From NCBI GenBank assembly GCA_003024175.1, contig MDYQ01000149.1, positions 1-64,000 on the forward strand: a stretch of 64,000 nt of DNA, written 5' to 3'. Below the pieces are notes generated by a model. That model ran no database searches. It was not told the origin of the DNA and worked only from the letters and a program-made list of their open reading frames with translations. A program made the position numbers and the translations under genes. Below, piece after piece: positions 1-11,950 of the stretch (position 1 is its first letter; each line of letters starts with the position of its first letter). Source of the DNA: Planoprotostelium fungivorum. Lineage: Eukaryota; Evosea; Variosea; Cavosteliida; Cavosteliaceae.

Positions 1-3000
1 ATATCTATAGACACATTAATCCTTGACTTCTTCTACGATTTACCTCCCGCCCACTGAGATAGGAGTCGATGCACCAAGTCAACTTGGAGGATAGATTACG
101 GAGCGGTGTTATCGTTGTGACACCTTCAGAAGGGAAGATACTGATTTGTCCTACGCATAGAGACGCCTCTCCCTCTCCTTGAATCAGGATGATCTGCATC
201 GTGTCATCATAGTACTTCTTATGAGACGATCTACCTCTCTGATGTTCTTGAGATTGCTGTTGATGTTCCAAGTTTGATGTTTCCAATCATTCGATGGTGT
301 CACATCATCCTGACGCGTATTTATATCAAAATACATCAGAAAGGTTACTCACGAATGGGAGGAGAACATAGGATGAACCGTCTGATATAGCCAAAGAGAG
401 TTGAGAAGTGGAAGAGAATTGTTGATACACCACTTCTATGTACATCATCCCCTCCATCTGCTCATTCAGTAGTCAACATCCATCTGCCTCACCTTAACAT
501 TGCACTGCATGATTCTCCTTCTCTCGGAACTCTTCAGCTTGATCGACAGAGACGATCCTCCATTGTATACGTGTTCGTAATCATATTCCATCTCTCCTCC
601 GTTGTCTCCACCCCTCTCCTGCAATGTGACCTCTGAATCTTGCTCGTTCATATTGTACCAACTCTGGTTCATTACCATCTCCACATCGTCAGTGTATCTC
701 CTGGTGGATCGATTCACCTTTCCGTTGCGATAGAAAGATGATCCCCAACCAGTTCTGAAGGATGAGAACAAGTAGGGGGTCTCTGATGGATCTTTCCATG
801 TCATCCAGTCGCTGATTCCTCTCCCCTTCACCTTCCCCAAGAGAAGGAGGACTGAACAACCTCTGAAGGATGATCAATCGGATGAACGTGTCTCTCTCTT
901 ACGAGATGCGGCAGCCATAATGTCCGGCCCAGTTCTCTGCATCTCCTCCTCTGTCCAACCACTGAATGGTCTTCAATTTCCCTTTGTAATCTCTCATCTG
1001 ATGCCTTATCTTCTTCCACTTGTCTGAACAGTACAGGATCCCCGTATCATACGATCCAATCTATTGGAGTCAATCTATTCCTCATGGATACCCCACCTCT
1101 CGTTTCTGTTCGTCTCTGAGTGTGATCTTGAGTGAATATGGATCTGCCACATCGGGTGGTGTTCCTCTACAACGTCTTAATGGAATCTCTTCCATTCTCT
1201 CACTTGATGAAACTCTTGATGAGTATGCTTGGTTTGGATTCGATTATCCCCTCAGCAGTCGTTCTATCCATTCCAAGCTTCTGCATCACATCCAACACGT
1301 CGATGTCTTGAGCTCTCTCACACCACCTACACAGGTCAACGTGAGGTGATGATAGAGGAATCACTCGTGAGATGTGATGTATCCCTGCTCGAAGGGGAAA
1401 CCTTCGTCTCTCTTCTCCGAGAAGAATCCCCACTTGGCTTTCCCTTCCTCTTTCGTCTTCCAATGGACCATCCAATCCTCACGATCGTTGTTCTTCTCCT
1501 TCTGCTCTTGTCCACTTCCGTTCCTCAACACCTTCTACTCTCAGTAGACTCTCTTTCATCCCTCACCTCAATGTAATCCTCTCCCTTCCACATCTTCTCT
1601 TCTCTCATACGATAATCATCTGGATCTCCTTCCTTCTTCGTTCAATCTACGATATGACCAGGTGCATCACCTGACAATTCTCCAAGGTCCATGCGGGAGC
1701 AAACAGAGCCGTCGAAGCCCCGTGTTTGGCGATAGCTTGCAGTGCCACGTGAACGTTAAACTGTCCACCACCGAAAGTGTTTCGTCCTGGAAACATCAAA
1801 AATAAATTGGTATGAAAAGTATTCTTTTCACCCCAGACATCGATCCCCACGTAGAGATCGGCGAGCCTGTCTCCCGCCGTCTCCACAGACCTCCTGAGCT
1901 TCTCTTCGTTCCATTGGTAGTTGAGAAAGATTCCGTCTGTCAAGTGAAAGAACGATTCATTGTGTTCGTTCAGTTCGTTCTCCCATTTCAATTTACCATC
2001 GATCGATGAGACTGAATCGTACCACAGCACCATCGATCCTTCTATCTCCTCGTGGCATCGTCTGTCTCACGTCACATCGTCGATTCTCTTTCTTCTCACT
2101 GTGTCAACGTCCGTGCGAACAACTTCATCTTTTCGATTCCTAACATCAGATGAGTATTCAACAGGAATCACGGCAACCACCTCGATTCCCTAGGGGTAGA
2201 TCACATTCAATGTTGATGAACCAACCATCGAAGCCATAGTGTTGTGCCATAGAAACTAATTGATCCACGCCCATCGTCACGGTGTCATCGTTCTGTGGTG
2301 TGTCAGGGGGGGCTGAGTACGAATGGATCACTTGTAGGTCTCCAAACAAGCAGGCTAAATCCTTACTGCCTTCATCCCATTCGAATATGATGGTTCCCAA
2401 GATGGTCACTCCGCTCTTGTGAGCGGCATTGATCCAAGCGGAGGCTATTTATGTCATGTGAGAATAACACGGGGATGTCGAAGGCAAAGAAGAGTCTACT
2501 CACGTGGAATGGTGATCCTGTGATGAGAGAAGTAGATGAATATATCTGTATCACTCGTCAGACATTGTCGATGTCTACCAATAATGACACCTATCATCTG
2601 CCAGTAGTGAAAATGATAAGCCTGTCTGCAATCTGCTACATCGTTGGAGGTGATCTGACTGTGATTTGTGTCTCCCTTATATCCATTCTTGAAATCATGA
2701 CAGTGGATCATCCTTCCCCTCTTCCTCTTCTCAAGTCAACTTCTCGTTTCATCCACCCTCTCACTTTCTCTCCTGTCCATTCGAATCGAGAGGTACATCC
2801 ATATGCTTCCTGGGCTGACCAGTTGAATAATTCTCTCACGGAGGATATCGGCTGATCTTCTCTTCTCATCCTCATCGTTTCTTCACGTGTGAGCCACCAT
2901 TGACTCTCTTCTTCTCACTGTGCCTCGGTACATCGCTGATGTCATCCACGGGGTAAATGGGTGTAGGGTAATCGAAGGCCTTCTTCGTTGCACCACCGTG

Positions 3001-3662
3001 AATCTCTAAGCCTCCGATCAACCCGTTGACTCTCTTCCCTCCCCTCTCTTCTCTCCCTCCTGTCATCACATGAACGGCTGTCTATAGTTGATGAGATGAT
3101 CACCTCCCAACTGGATGGCACCATTTGGGAAAGAGAAGTGAGCCTTCTCTATGTGAACCTCTTGATCATCGACACCCAACACCACGAGCTCGTTATTTGT
3201 ATAGACAAACACTGTTATGCGACTCCATCTATAGAATATGAATGTGCTGGTGGAGGTGCGTGGCACCTGTTATATTCCAAGGGAGGAAAGTTGAAGCGTT
3301 TGCCACCTTCAACCTCCAACGTGATACGAGGAGATGGTTTCTCATTGAAGAGCAGAGACAAAGGAGGACCAACACCATTCGAAGATATGTGTAGGATGAG
3401 GTAAGTACGATCCTCTATATAGTCATTCAAATCGGTCGTTCCAGTCTGATTGAATTAGAATGGTTCAAAGGTGAGAGCTCACAGGGTAGAACCACAAACC
3501 CAAGCTTACGACATCGTGATCTGATTGTAGTGTTCTCACAGGAGGAAGCAAGATTCCCTTGTCATTGCTATTGTCAGAAAACGAAAGTGGTACTGCCAAG
3601 AGGAGATCCATGGAATTCGTGCTGCTGTCGATTTTTATCGACAAACAACCGACCGACATCAT
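1..3662 (-). CDS. ENGASE: Cytosolic endo-beta-N-acetylglucosaminidase (GH85) with N-terminal jelly-roll domain, partial
   Basis: ENGase cleaves the chitobiose core of free or misfolded-protein N-glycans in the cytosol. The GH85 barrel reads through several exons: ISSVRELFNW (about 2830), DIFIYFSHHRITIP (about 2530), LGTIIFEWDEG (about 2400) and the catalytic strand GFDGWFINIE (about 2220), where N and E are the expected catalytic pair. VLWYDSVS and LFLMFPGRN follow, then the C-terminal beta domain (FSSFRTGWGSSFYRNGK, SWYNMNEQ, YNGGSSL). Upstream of the barrel lie about 230 residues resembling a LamG/concanavalin fold (VSLGLWFYP; FVYTNNELVVLG; GGLEIHGG). I chose the ATG at 3662 because SAE1 begins at 3691 on the other strand. 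The gene probably continues past the left edge: a 39-nt GT-AG intron seems to fill 5-43. Family assignment is firm; exon limits are approximate. Confidence 0.88.
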
Positions 3663-3690
3663 CACGATCGCAAACGTCACAAACTTCGCT

Positions 3691-5084
3691 ATGAGTCAGT
3701 CAGCAACGGTTGAATCGAACAGTATAGGTCTTCTATCAAAGCCAGAAGTAGGCAATACAGGCTCCTTATCGGCAGAAGAAGCCAAATTATATGACAGACA
3801 AATCCGGCTCTGGGGAGTCGATGCACAGCGCCGTATGAGAGATTCTAGAGTACTGTTAGTAGGATTCGGATCTTTGAACGCAGAAGTCTGTAAGAACCTC
3901 GTATTGGCAGGCATCAACCACGTCACTATATTAGAGACACACACAGCGACGCCGGAGGATCTAGGCGCACACATTTTCCTCGAACCCTCACACATTGGAT
4001 CCAACGTGAGTCTCACCGATGATCATATGGCTCCTCTGATTCGATCCAGAGAGCGAGTGCTTGTGTAGAGAACATCAAGTTGTTGAATCCCACAGCAACG
4101 ATCGCAGTGGTGGAGGGTAATGTAGAATCTCAGACCGATGATTTCTTCAAGAGCTTCACCGTCGCCTGCGCCACGAATTGCATGCTGACATCACTGGTGA
4201 TTCCTTTCTCTCCTCCCCGTCTCACCGATGCAGTACCACTTGAACAAAGTCACGAGAGACAACAACCTCTTCTTCTTCTCTGCCGATGCGTATGGCATGA
4301 TGGGATACTTCTTTTCCGATCTCAAGACCTACTCGTACGTCAAGTGAGTCGAGAGAGTGAACGCAGCGGGCTGAACGTCACAGGAAAGAGGCTGATGGAG
4401 AGACGAGTGAGACGGTGACAGTCAAGTTCAGCAGCTTCGAAGAGGCTATGACGCAGAGAGATTGGAGCAAGATGAGGAGAACACCCTCCCTCTACTTCGG
4501 TCTATCCTGTGAGACTCTAGAACGACATGCATCTGATGGTGTACAGTCATCCATCAGTTCAAGAACAGAGAGGGGAGAGGACCCAGCGTGCACGAGAAGG
4601 AGGACGAAGGGAAGATGAGAGACATTGCAGTTCAGACATTCAAGGAGAAGGGTCTCTCTGTTGATGTCCTGCCTCAAGACTTCATCTCTCAACTCGTTGC
4701 CAATGCCTCCAGTGAGATCTCTCCTGTATCCGCTATCATAGGTGATTCATTCTTTCTCTTCTATTGATTCTCTCCTTCTATTCCTTCTATTGATTCTCTC
4801 CTTCTATTCCTTCTATTGATTCTCTCCTTCTATTCCTTCTATTGATTCTCTCCTTCTATTCCTTCTATTGATTCTCTCCTTCTATATCGACTCTCTCGTA
4901 TCCTTGTCTTCTGCTATGCAAGATGAAAGGACTCTTCTGAATGATGATAAAAGGTGGCATCTTGGGACAAGAGATCATCAAGGTGCTGTCAGGAAAAGAG
5001 GAACCTTTATCCAATTTCTTCTTCTACAACGCTCTCTCCCTACGCAACCCCGGTGAAACTGCCCGAATCCCCGCTTCCTTCTGA
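3691..5084 (+). CDS. SAE1: SUMO-activating enzyme subunit 1 (AOS1/SAE1-like)
   Basis: This is the small subunit of the heterodimeric E1 that adenylates SUMO with UBA2. The N-terminus has the ThiF-type signature LYDRQIRLWGVDAQRRM, followed by VLLVGFGSLNAEVCKNLVLAG, the nucleotide-binding region. Later exons give VACATNC, RDNNLFFFSADAYG, TVKFSSFEEA and FKNREGRGPS, and the last exon reads GGILGQEIIKVLSGKEEP as in UBA/SAE1 C-termini. The ThiF glycine motif is GFGSLNAE rather than the more usual GxGGLG(A/S)E. The stop is TGA at 5082-5084, 40 bp from the convergent PPOX stop. The start ATG lies only 28 bp from the divergent ENGase ATG. The penultimate intron (4742-4953) carries a 26-bp tandem repeat. 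Confidence 0.9.
4761..4885 (+). repeat. 26-bp tandem repeat inside SAE1 intron
   Basis: About 4.8 copies of a pyrimidine-rich 26-bp unit whose core is GATTCTCTCCTTCT. It fills most of the 212-nt intron and makes that intron several times longer than its neighbours. The units are identical as read by eye, so the array is recent or homogenised. Confidence 0.93.
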
Positions 5085-5123
5085 TGCTCCATTCTATAAA
5101 TACTCTACCGCCTCGTACTCTCT

Positions 5124-7065
5124 TTATGGTGTCGTGGGCATACCATCTACAATCTCCATGGCACTGACGATGCAGTCGTTGATGCCCGCTCCGTTGAACG
5201 TCGTTCCTTCGTGTGTCATTCCTCACTCTTTCACCTCCTCACCTGTCAGGTACACCTTCGGTCCCAGCTCTCCTTGTGCAATCTATCGTCGTCAGCTTGG
5301 TCTCTGTGTGATCTCACCTCTTTGATCTCTTTGACTCTCTTCTGGTGTCCCACAGTGTATTGTGGTATGGCATCTCTGCACACGACTGCATCCATGTAAT
5401 CTGGCTCAGATGTGATTCCTATCGATGTCACTCTTCTTCGTTCTTCATCCTCTCACCTAAATGTCTCTTGAGTGCGTCACGGGCGATGGATTCGATCTCC
5501 TTCTCATCCACGTTCTTCACGTCGACCACTTGCTTTCCGTTCGACAGATCACCTCCTGCATCCTTCCGTCAGTCTATCCTCCACATCTGCAGGGGATGTA
5601 GAGATGGAATCACCCATCATGACGGTCAATCGAGTCTGCTGCTCATCTCCATGATCTGTAGATGTCACATGAGATTGTATCGAGATGTGAAGATGAGATG
5701 ATGTGGAAGTCGAGTGTGAAGGAATGAGGGACGTACCATCGTTGTGCTGTGGAAAGACGACACTGTCGAAGGTGACACCCAATATCTTATCACCCTCTCT
5801 GGGTGGAACGAGATAACCGAAACCTCTGACATCTGAGGGTAGCACATCCTCATGATAGCCCAGATTGATGGCAGCGATCGATACCGATGGAATGTTCTTC
5901 AGTGCGATGGCTGTGGGGCTATCTGGAGGCAACAGAGAACAGATGGCACTCGCAGGTAACGTCGATATCACTTCGTCAGCCTGTCTCTGTCATCTCCCTC
6001 CACAACTCTCATTCCTCACATAGATCGTCAGGTCGTCCGCCTCTACGATCAATTTTCCATCTCCAGAAGGTCTCAGTGTTCTCACTTTACATTTCGGATG
6101 GAGTTGTACCTATCCTTTTGTGTCACACATCCATTCCACGCATCACACTGACCTGAGGGCGACGGGACAATCGATCGACTAAACCGTCGACGAGGGTCTG
6201 TAGTCCACCTTCGAAAGAGAACGTGCTGCCCTTGTTCGTGTTCTCCTTCACGAATTCACTCTCCGTCTGAGCTGGATTGACTTGCTGATCTCGATCAGTT
6301 TGGATGATGGTGACGTCGATCGACCTTCTTTCTTGGAAACAGCATTCCCTTCAGAACAGATCCGTGTTGTTTCTCGAATTGAACGAGAGAGGGAAAACAA
6401 GCGTCCATGGATAACTTTCTGATGTCCCCGCCCCATATCCCCAGAGCCATGGCTGCGACCAGTTCGTCCGTGATGGTGTCTCCGAACCTCCTCCTGAAGA
6501 ACTGATCGATCGTCTCTTCCTCTTCCCTTTTCGATGTCAATCTCCATCCCTCATCACCGTCCTCACTCCTCCTTTTTCGCTTTGAAGGCTTCCAGCAGTA
6601 CACCCGGAAGAATCTTTCTTCCCATCTGGCCGAACAATCCAAACAGTGATGAAGGAAGTTCTTTCACCTGGTGACGTCAATATGATGAGTGATACACTTG
6701 CATCACCTGCCCTCCGGATAGAACAAATCGACGCTTCGCTGCCTCTTCTTTGCCAAAGATGACGGCATTATTGAGACCCAAGTCTTCGATCAATCCGAGA
6801 GTCTTCTTACCATTTCCCACTGGTCGAATACTTCGTGGACCCTTTTCATTCCAGTTCAATCTCATGAATTCCCAATCACGCCTCACACCTTTTCAAACAA
6901 AAAGTCTCCTTTCGGTGTACTGTGTTTCTTTGTCTTTACCCAGCCACCGAAATGCGATGATCCCTCGATCACATGCAGAGTTGCTGTTGGAAATTTTTTG
7001 GAGAGAAGATATCCAGCAGTCAGTCCTGACACTCCACCTCCAAGGATGGCTATCGTCCTCGTCAT
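5124..7065 (-). CDS. PPOX: Protoporphyrinogen oxidase
   Basis: PPOX is the FAD enzyme oxidising protoporphyrinogen IX in the penultimate step of haem synthesis, normally at the mitochondrial inner membrane. The N-terminus has the dinucleotide-binding motif ILGGGVSGLTAGYLL (about residues 5-20) and then LHVIEGSSHFGGW. The next exon gives GPRSIRPVGNGKKTLGLIEDLGL, a PPOX hallmark. Middle exons contain DEVISTLPASAI, IPSVSIAAINLGY and GFGYLVPPREGDKILGVTFDS. The last exon ends GAGINDCIVSAMEI, the usual FAD-contacting C-terminus, and stops at 5124-5126. No long N-terminal extension is seen, typical for PPOX, which uses internal targeting signals. Start is the ATG at 7065. Confidence 0.92.
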
Positions 7066-7233
7066 ACCTTTGTTGTCGCGATGTGTTTAGCGAGCAGAAA
7101 TTTCCACGAAGGTGATGCCGGTTTTTCGTTACATAAAACTCTGTGAATTGCAGGCGGTTTTTTTGGCATCAATTGAAGTTCGCACCATTTTATCTTCTCA
7201 AACTCTATATACACCCGTAGTCTTCCGTCTCAA

Positions 7234-8193
7234 ATGAGCGGAGCCCCCATGAAGTTCAGCGACTTACGACCTTTGTCGAATGGAGGTTCAGGGCAGGTGG
7301 GCGAAAGCATGCGAGCTCGACTGATGCGCTCAGGTTTTCTCAGCTCGCGAGAGTGGTAGCGGTAGAGAGATAGTTATCAAACGAGTGCCAAATGATCAAC
7401 ATCAAATGTGTAAGAGTGTGGAGAGAGAACTCACCGCATACAAAAGAGGAAGAGGCAGTAAAGGTATACCTGATTTCCTTGGCTATCATTCCACTGTAAA
7501 TCATAGCGTGAGATTGAAGGAAATGGCCCGATTGACTGATACGAATGTAGTACCTCATCTTTGGCCGCATCGAAGGACTAGATCTGCAACAATTTATGCA
7601 ACAGAGGGAATTCAAACCATTGGAGGAGCACCTTGTGAAGCGAATTATGCAATCAGTGATCAGCACGGTGTTATACTGCCATTCGATAGGAGTAGCTCAC
7701 AGAGATATCAAATTAGAGAACGTGATGTGATACAAAGACGACGATGAACTGACATCCACAGATCATGGTCTCTCCCTCCTTAGACCAAGCAGTGTTGATC
7801 GACTTTGGTCTTTGTACGCTATTCGAACAGACGGAGGATGAGAAAGAGGGATTGGTCACAGACGACTATTGTGGAACGGTGGAATATATGGCACCAGAGA
7901 TCGTTTGGAACCAGCCTTATCAACCTTCAAAGTCGGACGTGTGGTCATTGGGGGTGTCCATCTTCTCCCTCATCTACGGAAGGTTTCCTTTCACGGTGGC
8001 AGATCATCTATCCACAAAGAAGAATCCTTTCGGAAGCTTTCGAGAGTACGTCACACTCCCAGATTCAGACGACACATCCAGAGACCTCAAGAGTCTCCTC
8101 TGTGGTATGCTCCGATTCAATTGGGAGAAGAGGCTCTCTTCCAAGAGTGTCGCCGCACACCCTTGGCTGTTAAATAATACAAATTGTACATGA
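7234..8193 (+). CDS. Ser/Thr protein kinase (CAMK/SNF1-like)
   Basis: A compact kinase of about five exons. Exon 1 encodes MKFSDLRPLSNGGSG, part of the glycine loop. After a 37-nt intron it continues VFSARESGSGREIVIKRVP with the ATP lysine in VIKR. A later exon gives IMQSVISTVLYCHSIGVAHRDIKLEN, the catalytic loop. A 40-nt intron then leads to VLIDFGLC (DFG), CGTVEYMAPE and SDVWSLGVSIFSLIYGRFPF. The C-lobe ends at an AHPWL motif, nine residues before the stop, so there is no regulatory tail. All catalytic residues appear present. The exact subfamily is not clear; CAMK-like is a guess from the APE region and the LxKxxAHPWL-like end. Confidence 0.82.
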
Positions 8194-8503
8194 TGTCACG
8201 TGGAATAATGATCCCTTCTATATCGAACCACAAAAGGAATGGTCTGTCAGTGTAAATGTATACAGCCGTTTGTTAAGGCCTCAAAAAGTCCCGGAGCTCC
8301 TTACAAATATTCCGAAAGCAACTGACGGAACAGTTTTCGTTGAGGCATCACGAGGAGCATCATCACCAATCGCTCGCATCTCCTCCACGAGCACGAGCTC
8401 GCGAGCGCTCCCTCTTCTACTCTTCAATCTAGACCACTCTCTGCAGGAAACGATACATCCGATACTGCAACCAAGAGTTTTTTACACGATTTAGACGAAT
8501 ATA
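8194..8503. other. Intergenic, 310 bp, no gene recognised
   Basis: This lies between the kinase stop and the Mei2-like ATG. The one open frame through it has no recognisable protein features. A short palindrome, GAGCTCGCGAGC, lies near 8395. It is probably 3' UTR plus promoter. Confidence 0.5.
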
Positions 8504-11500
8504 ATGTCTAAAGATAGTCAGCCAAGGTGAGAAATAGAGTAATGACTCTTCTTGCATCGAAATCTTTCTAGTTTAACTGAAAGCTGTTACAGGATCGATC
8601 TTTCGCACAGCGGAGAGCAGCAGGGACACGAAGGAATATGGACCAATCGCACTGAAGTTCCCAAATCTCCCAGAGGACCACCCTCGGACTCAACCAGGGC
8701 GGCCCCCTCCATCGTTTCGACACTCGTCACCGATGGAAAGCCAAGAGATTTTAGACCCTACCCAAACTCACCACGTTCACAACCCCCTAACAGTGCAACT
8801 CCTTCTGGTGAGATGACGTATTGGAAGGAAATGTTGAAGGAGGCAGGAGGGAAATACGGCCTCGGGACTTTGTCACCACAGACCGATGCAATAGTCAAGA
8901 GTCAGAGGAGTCAGAGAGTCTCCCCTGCACCCATCGGTGAAAGAGCCGTCGGTAATGGAGCCGACTTTTCTTCTCAGCTGTGGAGCACCTCCTCCGACAT
9001 GGTGGTATGGTCTCCTCTCTGTATCATCTCTCACATCCGATCAGTTTCCAAAGCCAGATAATATCAAGTTGAGCACAGCGCTTCAGAGGAGCTTCTCGAA
9101 CGAGCATTCGAATCACTCCCAATACAACCTCTTTGGCATCCACCATCCATTCAATGAAGTCTTCACTTCATCACCTCCACCGTACCACGAATGTAGGTCC
9201 CTCACATCCATACTCTCTCTCATCGGATCATCCACCGATCTCATTCATCATCTCTGACGCGACATGCAGCGAGAAACAGATCTGGCTCCGGCTCCAGCTT
9301 CGATGCCACGCGAGACGGGAGGTCAGCCTCCGTGACCAGCTTCGAAACGAGAGAGACGAGGTGAAGTCGATCGATCAGCGAGTGTTGATGGAGAGAAGAT
9401 CTCAATCGACCGCCAGTTACGACACACCACGAGAGAACAGGAGTGCCACTCCTCTGGGAGACCACGGCAGAGATCGTTCCGCTTCGAATGCTTCCTTTGA
9501 GAGTCGCTCTGTCAGATCTGCTTCCATCTCTAGTTTCGATGCGGACATCGAGCACGATCCTTACGAGTATTACCGTTCCATCAGATCTCCTGATCTAGGT
9601 AATCTATCCATCTGTCTCTACTCATCTGTCTCTATATCATCACTCTCTATGTTGTCTTTCTTATTCATCTCTCTCTATCTCCTCTGTACTCACCTCTCTA
9701 ATGATTGTATGGGATCGAACGTTGATTCAAAGTGTGTGATGAATGACTGAAAACAGGAATGCGTCACGTGACCATTGGGGATCAAACAGAGATGTTCGAT
9801 TTCGATAATTACAACCCCGATCATTACGATCCCGCCGACTTTGGTGAGGAGAGAGAGGAGAGAAGAGAGATAACATTCGACAGACCCTTCCTTAGCGGGT
9901 GGTGTGCTGGATCCTTCTGCTTCACCCTTTTACGGTGAACATCCCTCCGGTGAACACCCCTCCCGCACCCTTTTTGTGAGTCCACTCTCTCCTTCCTCTT
10001 CTCACTTGAACAGGTCAGAAACATCAACAGCAACGTAGAAGATGAAGAGCTGTTTTCTCTGTTCGAGGTGAAGAGAGATAGGACGGATCGATGTATGAAT
10101 GACACGATCAGATCTACGGAAATATCCGCAGTATGTACTCCCAATGTAAGCATCGAGGATTCGTGATGATATCCTACTACGACATACGACACGCGAAGAA
10201 CGCCATGAGATGTCTGCAAGGGAAGATCCTGAGACGACGACGATTAGACATCCACTATTCCATTCCAAAGGAGAACCCCTCCGAGAAAGATCAGAACCAA
10301 GGCACCTTGGTCATCTTCAACCTCGATCCTTCCACCTCGAACGAAGAGTTGAAGTCCATATTCAATCCACACGGAGAGATCAAAGAGGTGAGTTGTACCG
10401 TAGGGAGGGGAGACAATAACATAGAGTAGATCAGAGAGACACCGAACAAGAAGCACCACAAGTTTATCGAGTTTTACGACGTACGAGACGCAGAGAAGGC
10501 GATGAGAATGCTGAACAAGAGTGAAGTGAAGGGGAAGAAGATCAAGATCGAGCCCTCTAGACCCGGAGGTGCCAGGAAGGGATCTTCCGATTGGTCGGCC
10601 AACGAGGACGAGCCAAACATGTACAACCCCTACGCATCCGTCACTGAACACAGCGACTCCTCCGATGTAGACGGTGTGCTTTGTTCCATCCTTCCCCTCT
10701 ACGATTCTCTCCTTCTCCTCTACGATTCTCTCCTTCTCCTCTACGATTCTCTCTCCTTCTTCCTTTCTGACCGTGGCATCAGCGTACTTCACCCACTTTT
10801 CACCCACGGCAGAGAGGAGTGGAATCACACCAGCAACTGCACTGGCGACACCATTCATTCCCTCCTCCAAGACACCCACAGTCGCTGTGGCTGCCGGGGA
10901 TCGACGTCGATCGGGCAGCAATCCACCTCTCATGGAGAGATCTTCCTCTCTCAACGTCGCCGCTGCCTCCGCCCTTCCCTTCATCCCCGCCCCGCAGATG
11001 ATGCCCTCCACTCCCCTCAGCCCTCTCGTTCTACGACCCAGGAGCAACAGTGGTAATCTTCCCCTGCCGAGGTCGGCCGTACCACTGAACACCGGTGTCG
11101 TCCAGCCAGATCGTGCCTTGTGGGCTTCCCCCGAGACAACGACGAGGGCGACCAATTCGATTCCATACAGAGCGAATTCACACGGCTACCTCAGCTATTC
11201 GACCGGTGGCATGCCAACCGAACCGAAGGGGTGAGATCTACACTCTCCATCATCGAATGACAATGTACAGTATGGAAGGAATGAAGGCGGGAGATCTCAA
11301 GCCCGGAAGAAGTAGAGCGGAGTCACTGGAGGACAGGTCCAAGTACCTACTCAACTTGACGAGAGTGAGGAATGGAGAGGACAATCGGACGACGTTGATG
11401 ATCCGGAACATCCCCAACAAGTACACGCAGAAGATGCTCCTTCAGACGGTGGATGAGCACCACAAGGGCTGCTACGATTTCTTTTACCTTCCCATCGACT

Positions 11501-11950
11501 TTAAGGTAAGCCGTACCATTTGTTTCTGTGTCGAACGTCTTCCAGAACAAGTGCAATGTCGGGTACGCTTTTATCAATTTCATCAATCCCTCGCACATTG
11601 TCTCGTTCTATAACGAGATCAACAAGAAGAAATGGGAGAAGTTCAACAGCGAGAAGGTGTGTGGATGAGAGGAATCAAAAAGTGAATCGAAATAGGTCTG
11701 TGAGCTGACCTACGCTCGAATCCAAGGAAAAGTAGCGTTGATTGCACACTTTCAGAATTCGAGTCTGATGGTTGAAGACAAGAAGTGCCGTCCAATCATC
11801 TTCCATTCTGGTGAGCAGGAACCTTTTCCTCTTGGCAACACGATGAAGAGGAGATCTATGAGTATCGGGTGTGTGAATCGAATATTTAAGATCAATGCAG
11901 AGTCTCACAGCATTCGTAGGGAAGAGGCTCCTGGTGCACCAGAGCCCTGA
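8504..11950 (+). CDS. Mei2-like RNA-binding protein, three RRMs
   Basis: Mei2-type proteins regulate meiosis or differentiation by binding RNA through a special C-terminal RRM. After a disordered Ser/Pro-rich N-terminus (8504 to about 9600) RRM1 begins RNINSNVEDEELF and continues CKHRGFVMISYYDIRHA, then GKILRRRRLDIHYSIPK. RRM2 reads QGTLVIFNLDPSTSNEEL and FIEFYDVRDAEKAM, then KIKIEPSRPGGARK. The C-terminal Mei2 RRM3 has TTLMIRNIPNKYTQKMLL, YDFFYLPIDF and, after an intron, NVGYAFINF and KVALIAHFQNSSL. The ATG at 8504 is chosen because splicing the next intron restores the long frame. The stop is 11948-11950. An intron near 10670-10800 holds a tandem repeat. Confidence 0.92.
10696..10760 (+). 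repeat. ~21-bp tandem repeat in Mei2-like gene intron
   Basis: Three copies of a CT-rich unit containing GATTCTCTCCTTCT, the same core as the SAE1 intron repeat. It sits just downstream of the RRM2 exon. Confidence 0.85.

Noticed and set aside
10244-11155. 303-codon open frame on the minus strand
   Set aside because: Antisense to RRM2 and the following region of the Mei2-like gene; low-complexity Val/Glu/Gly composition and no domain.
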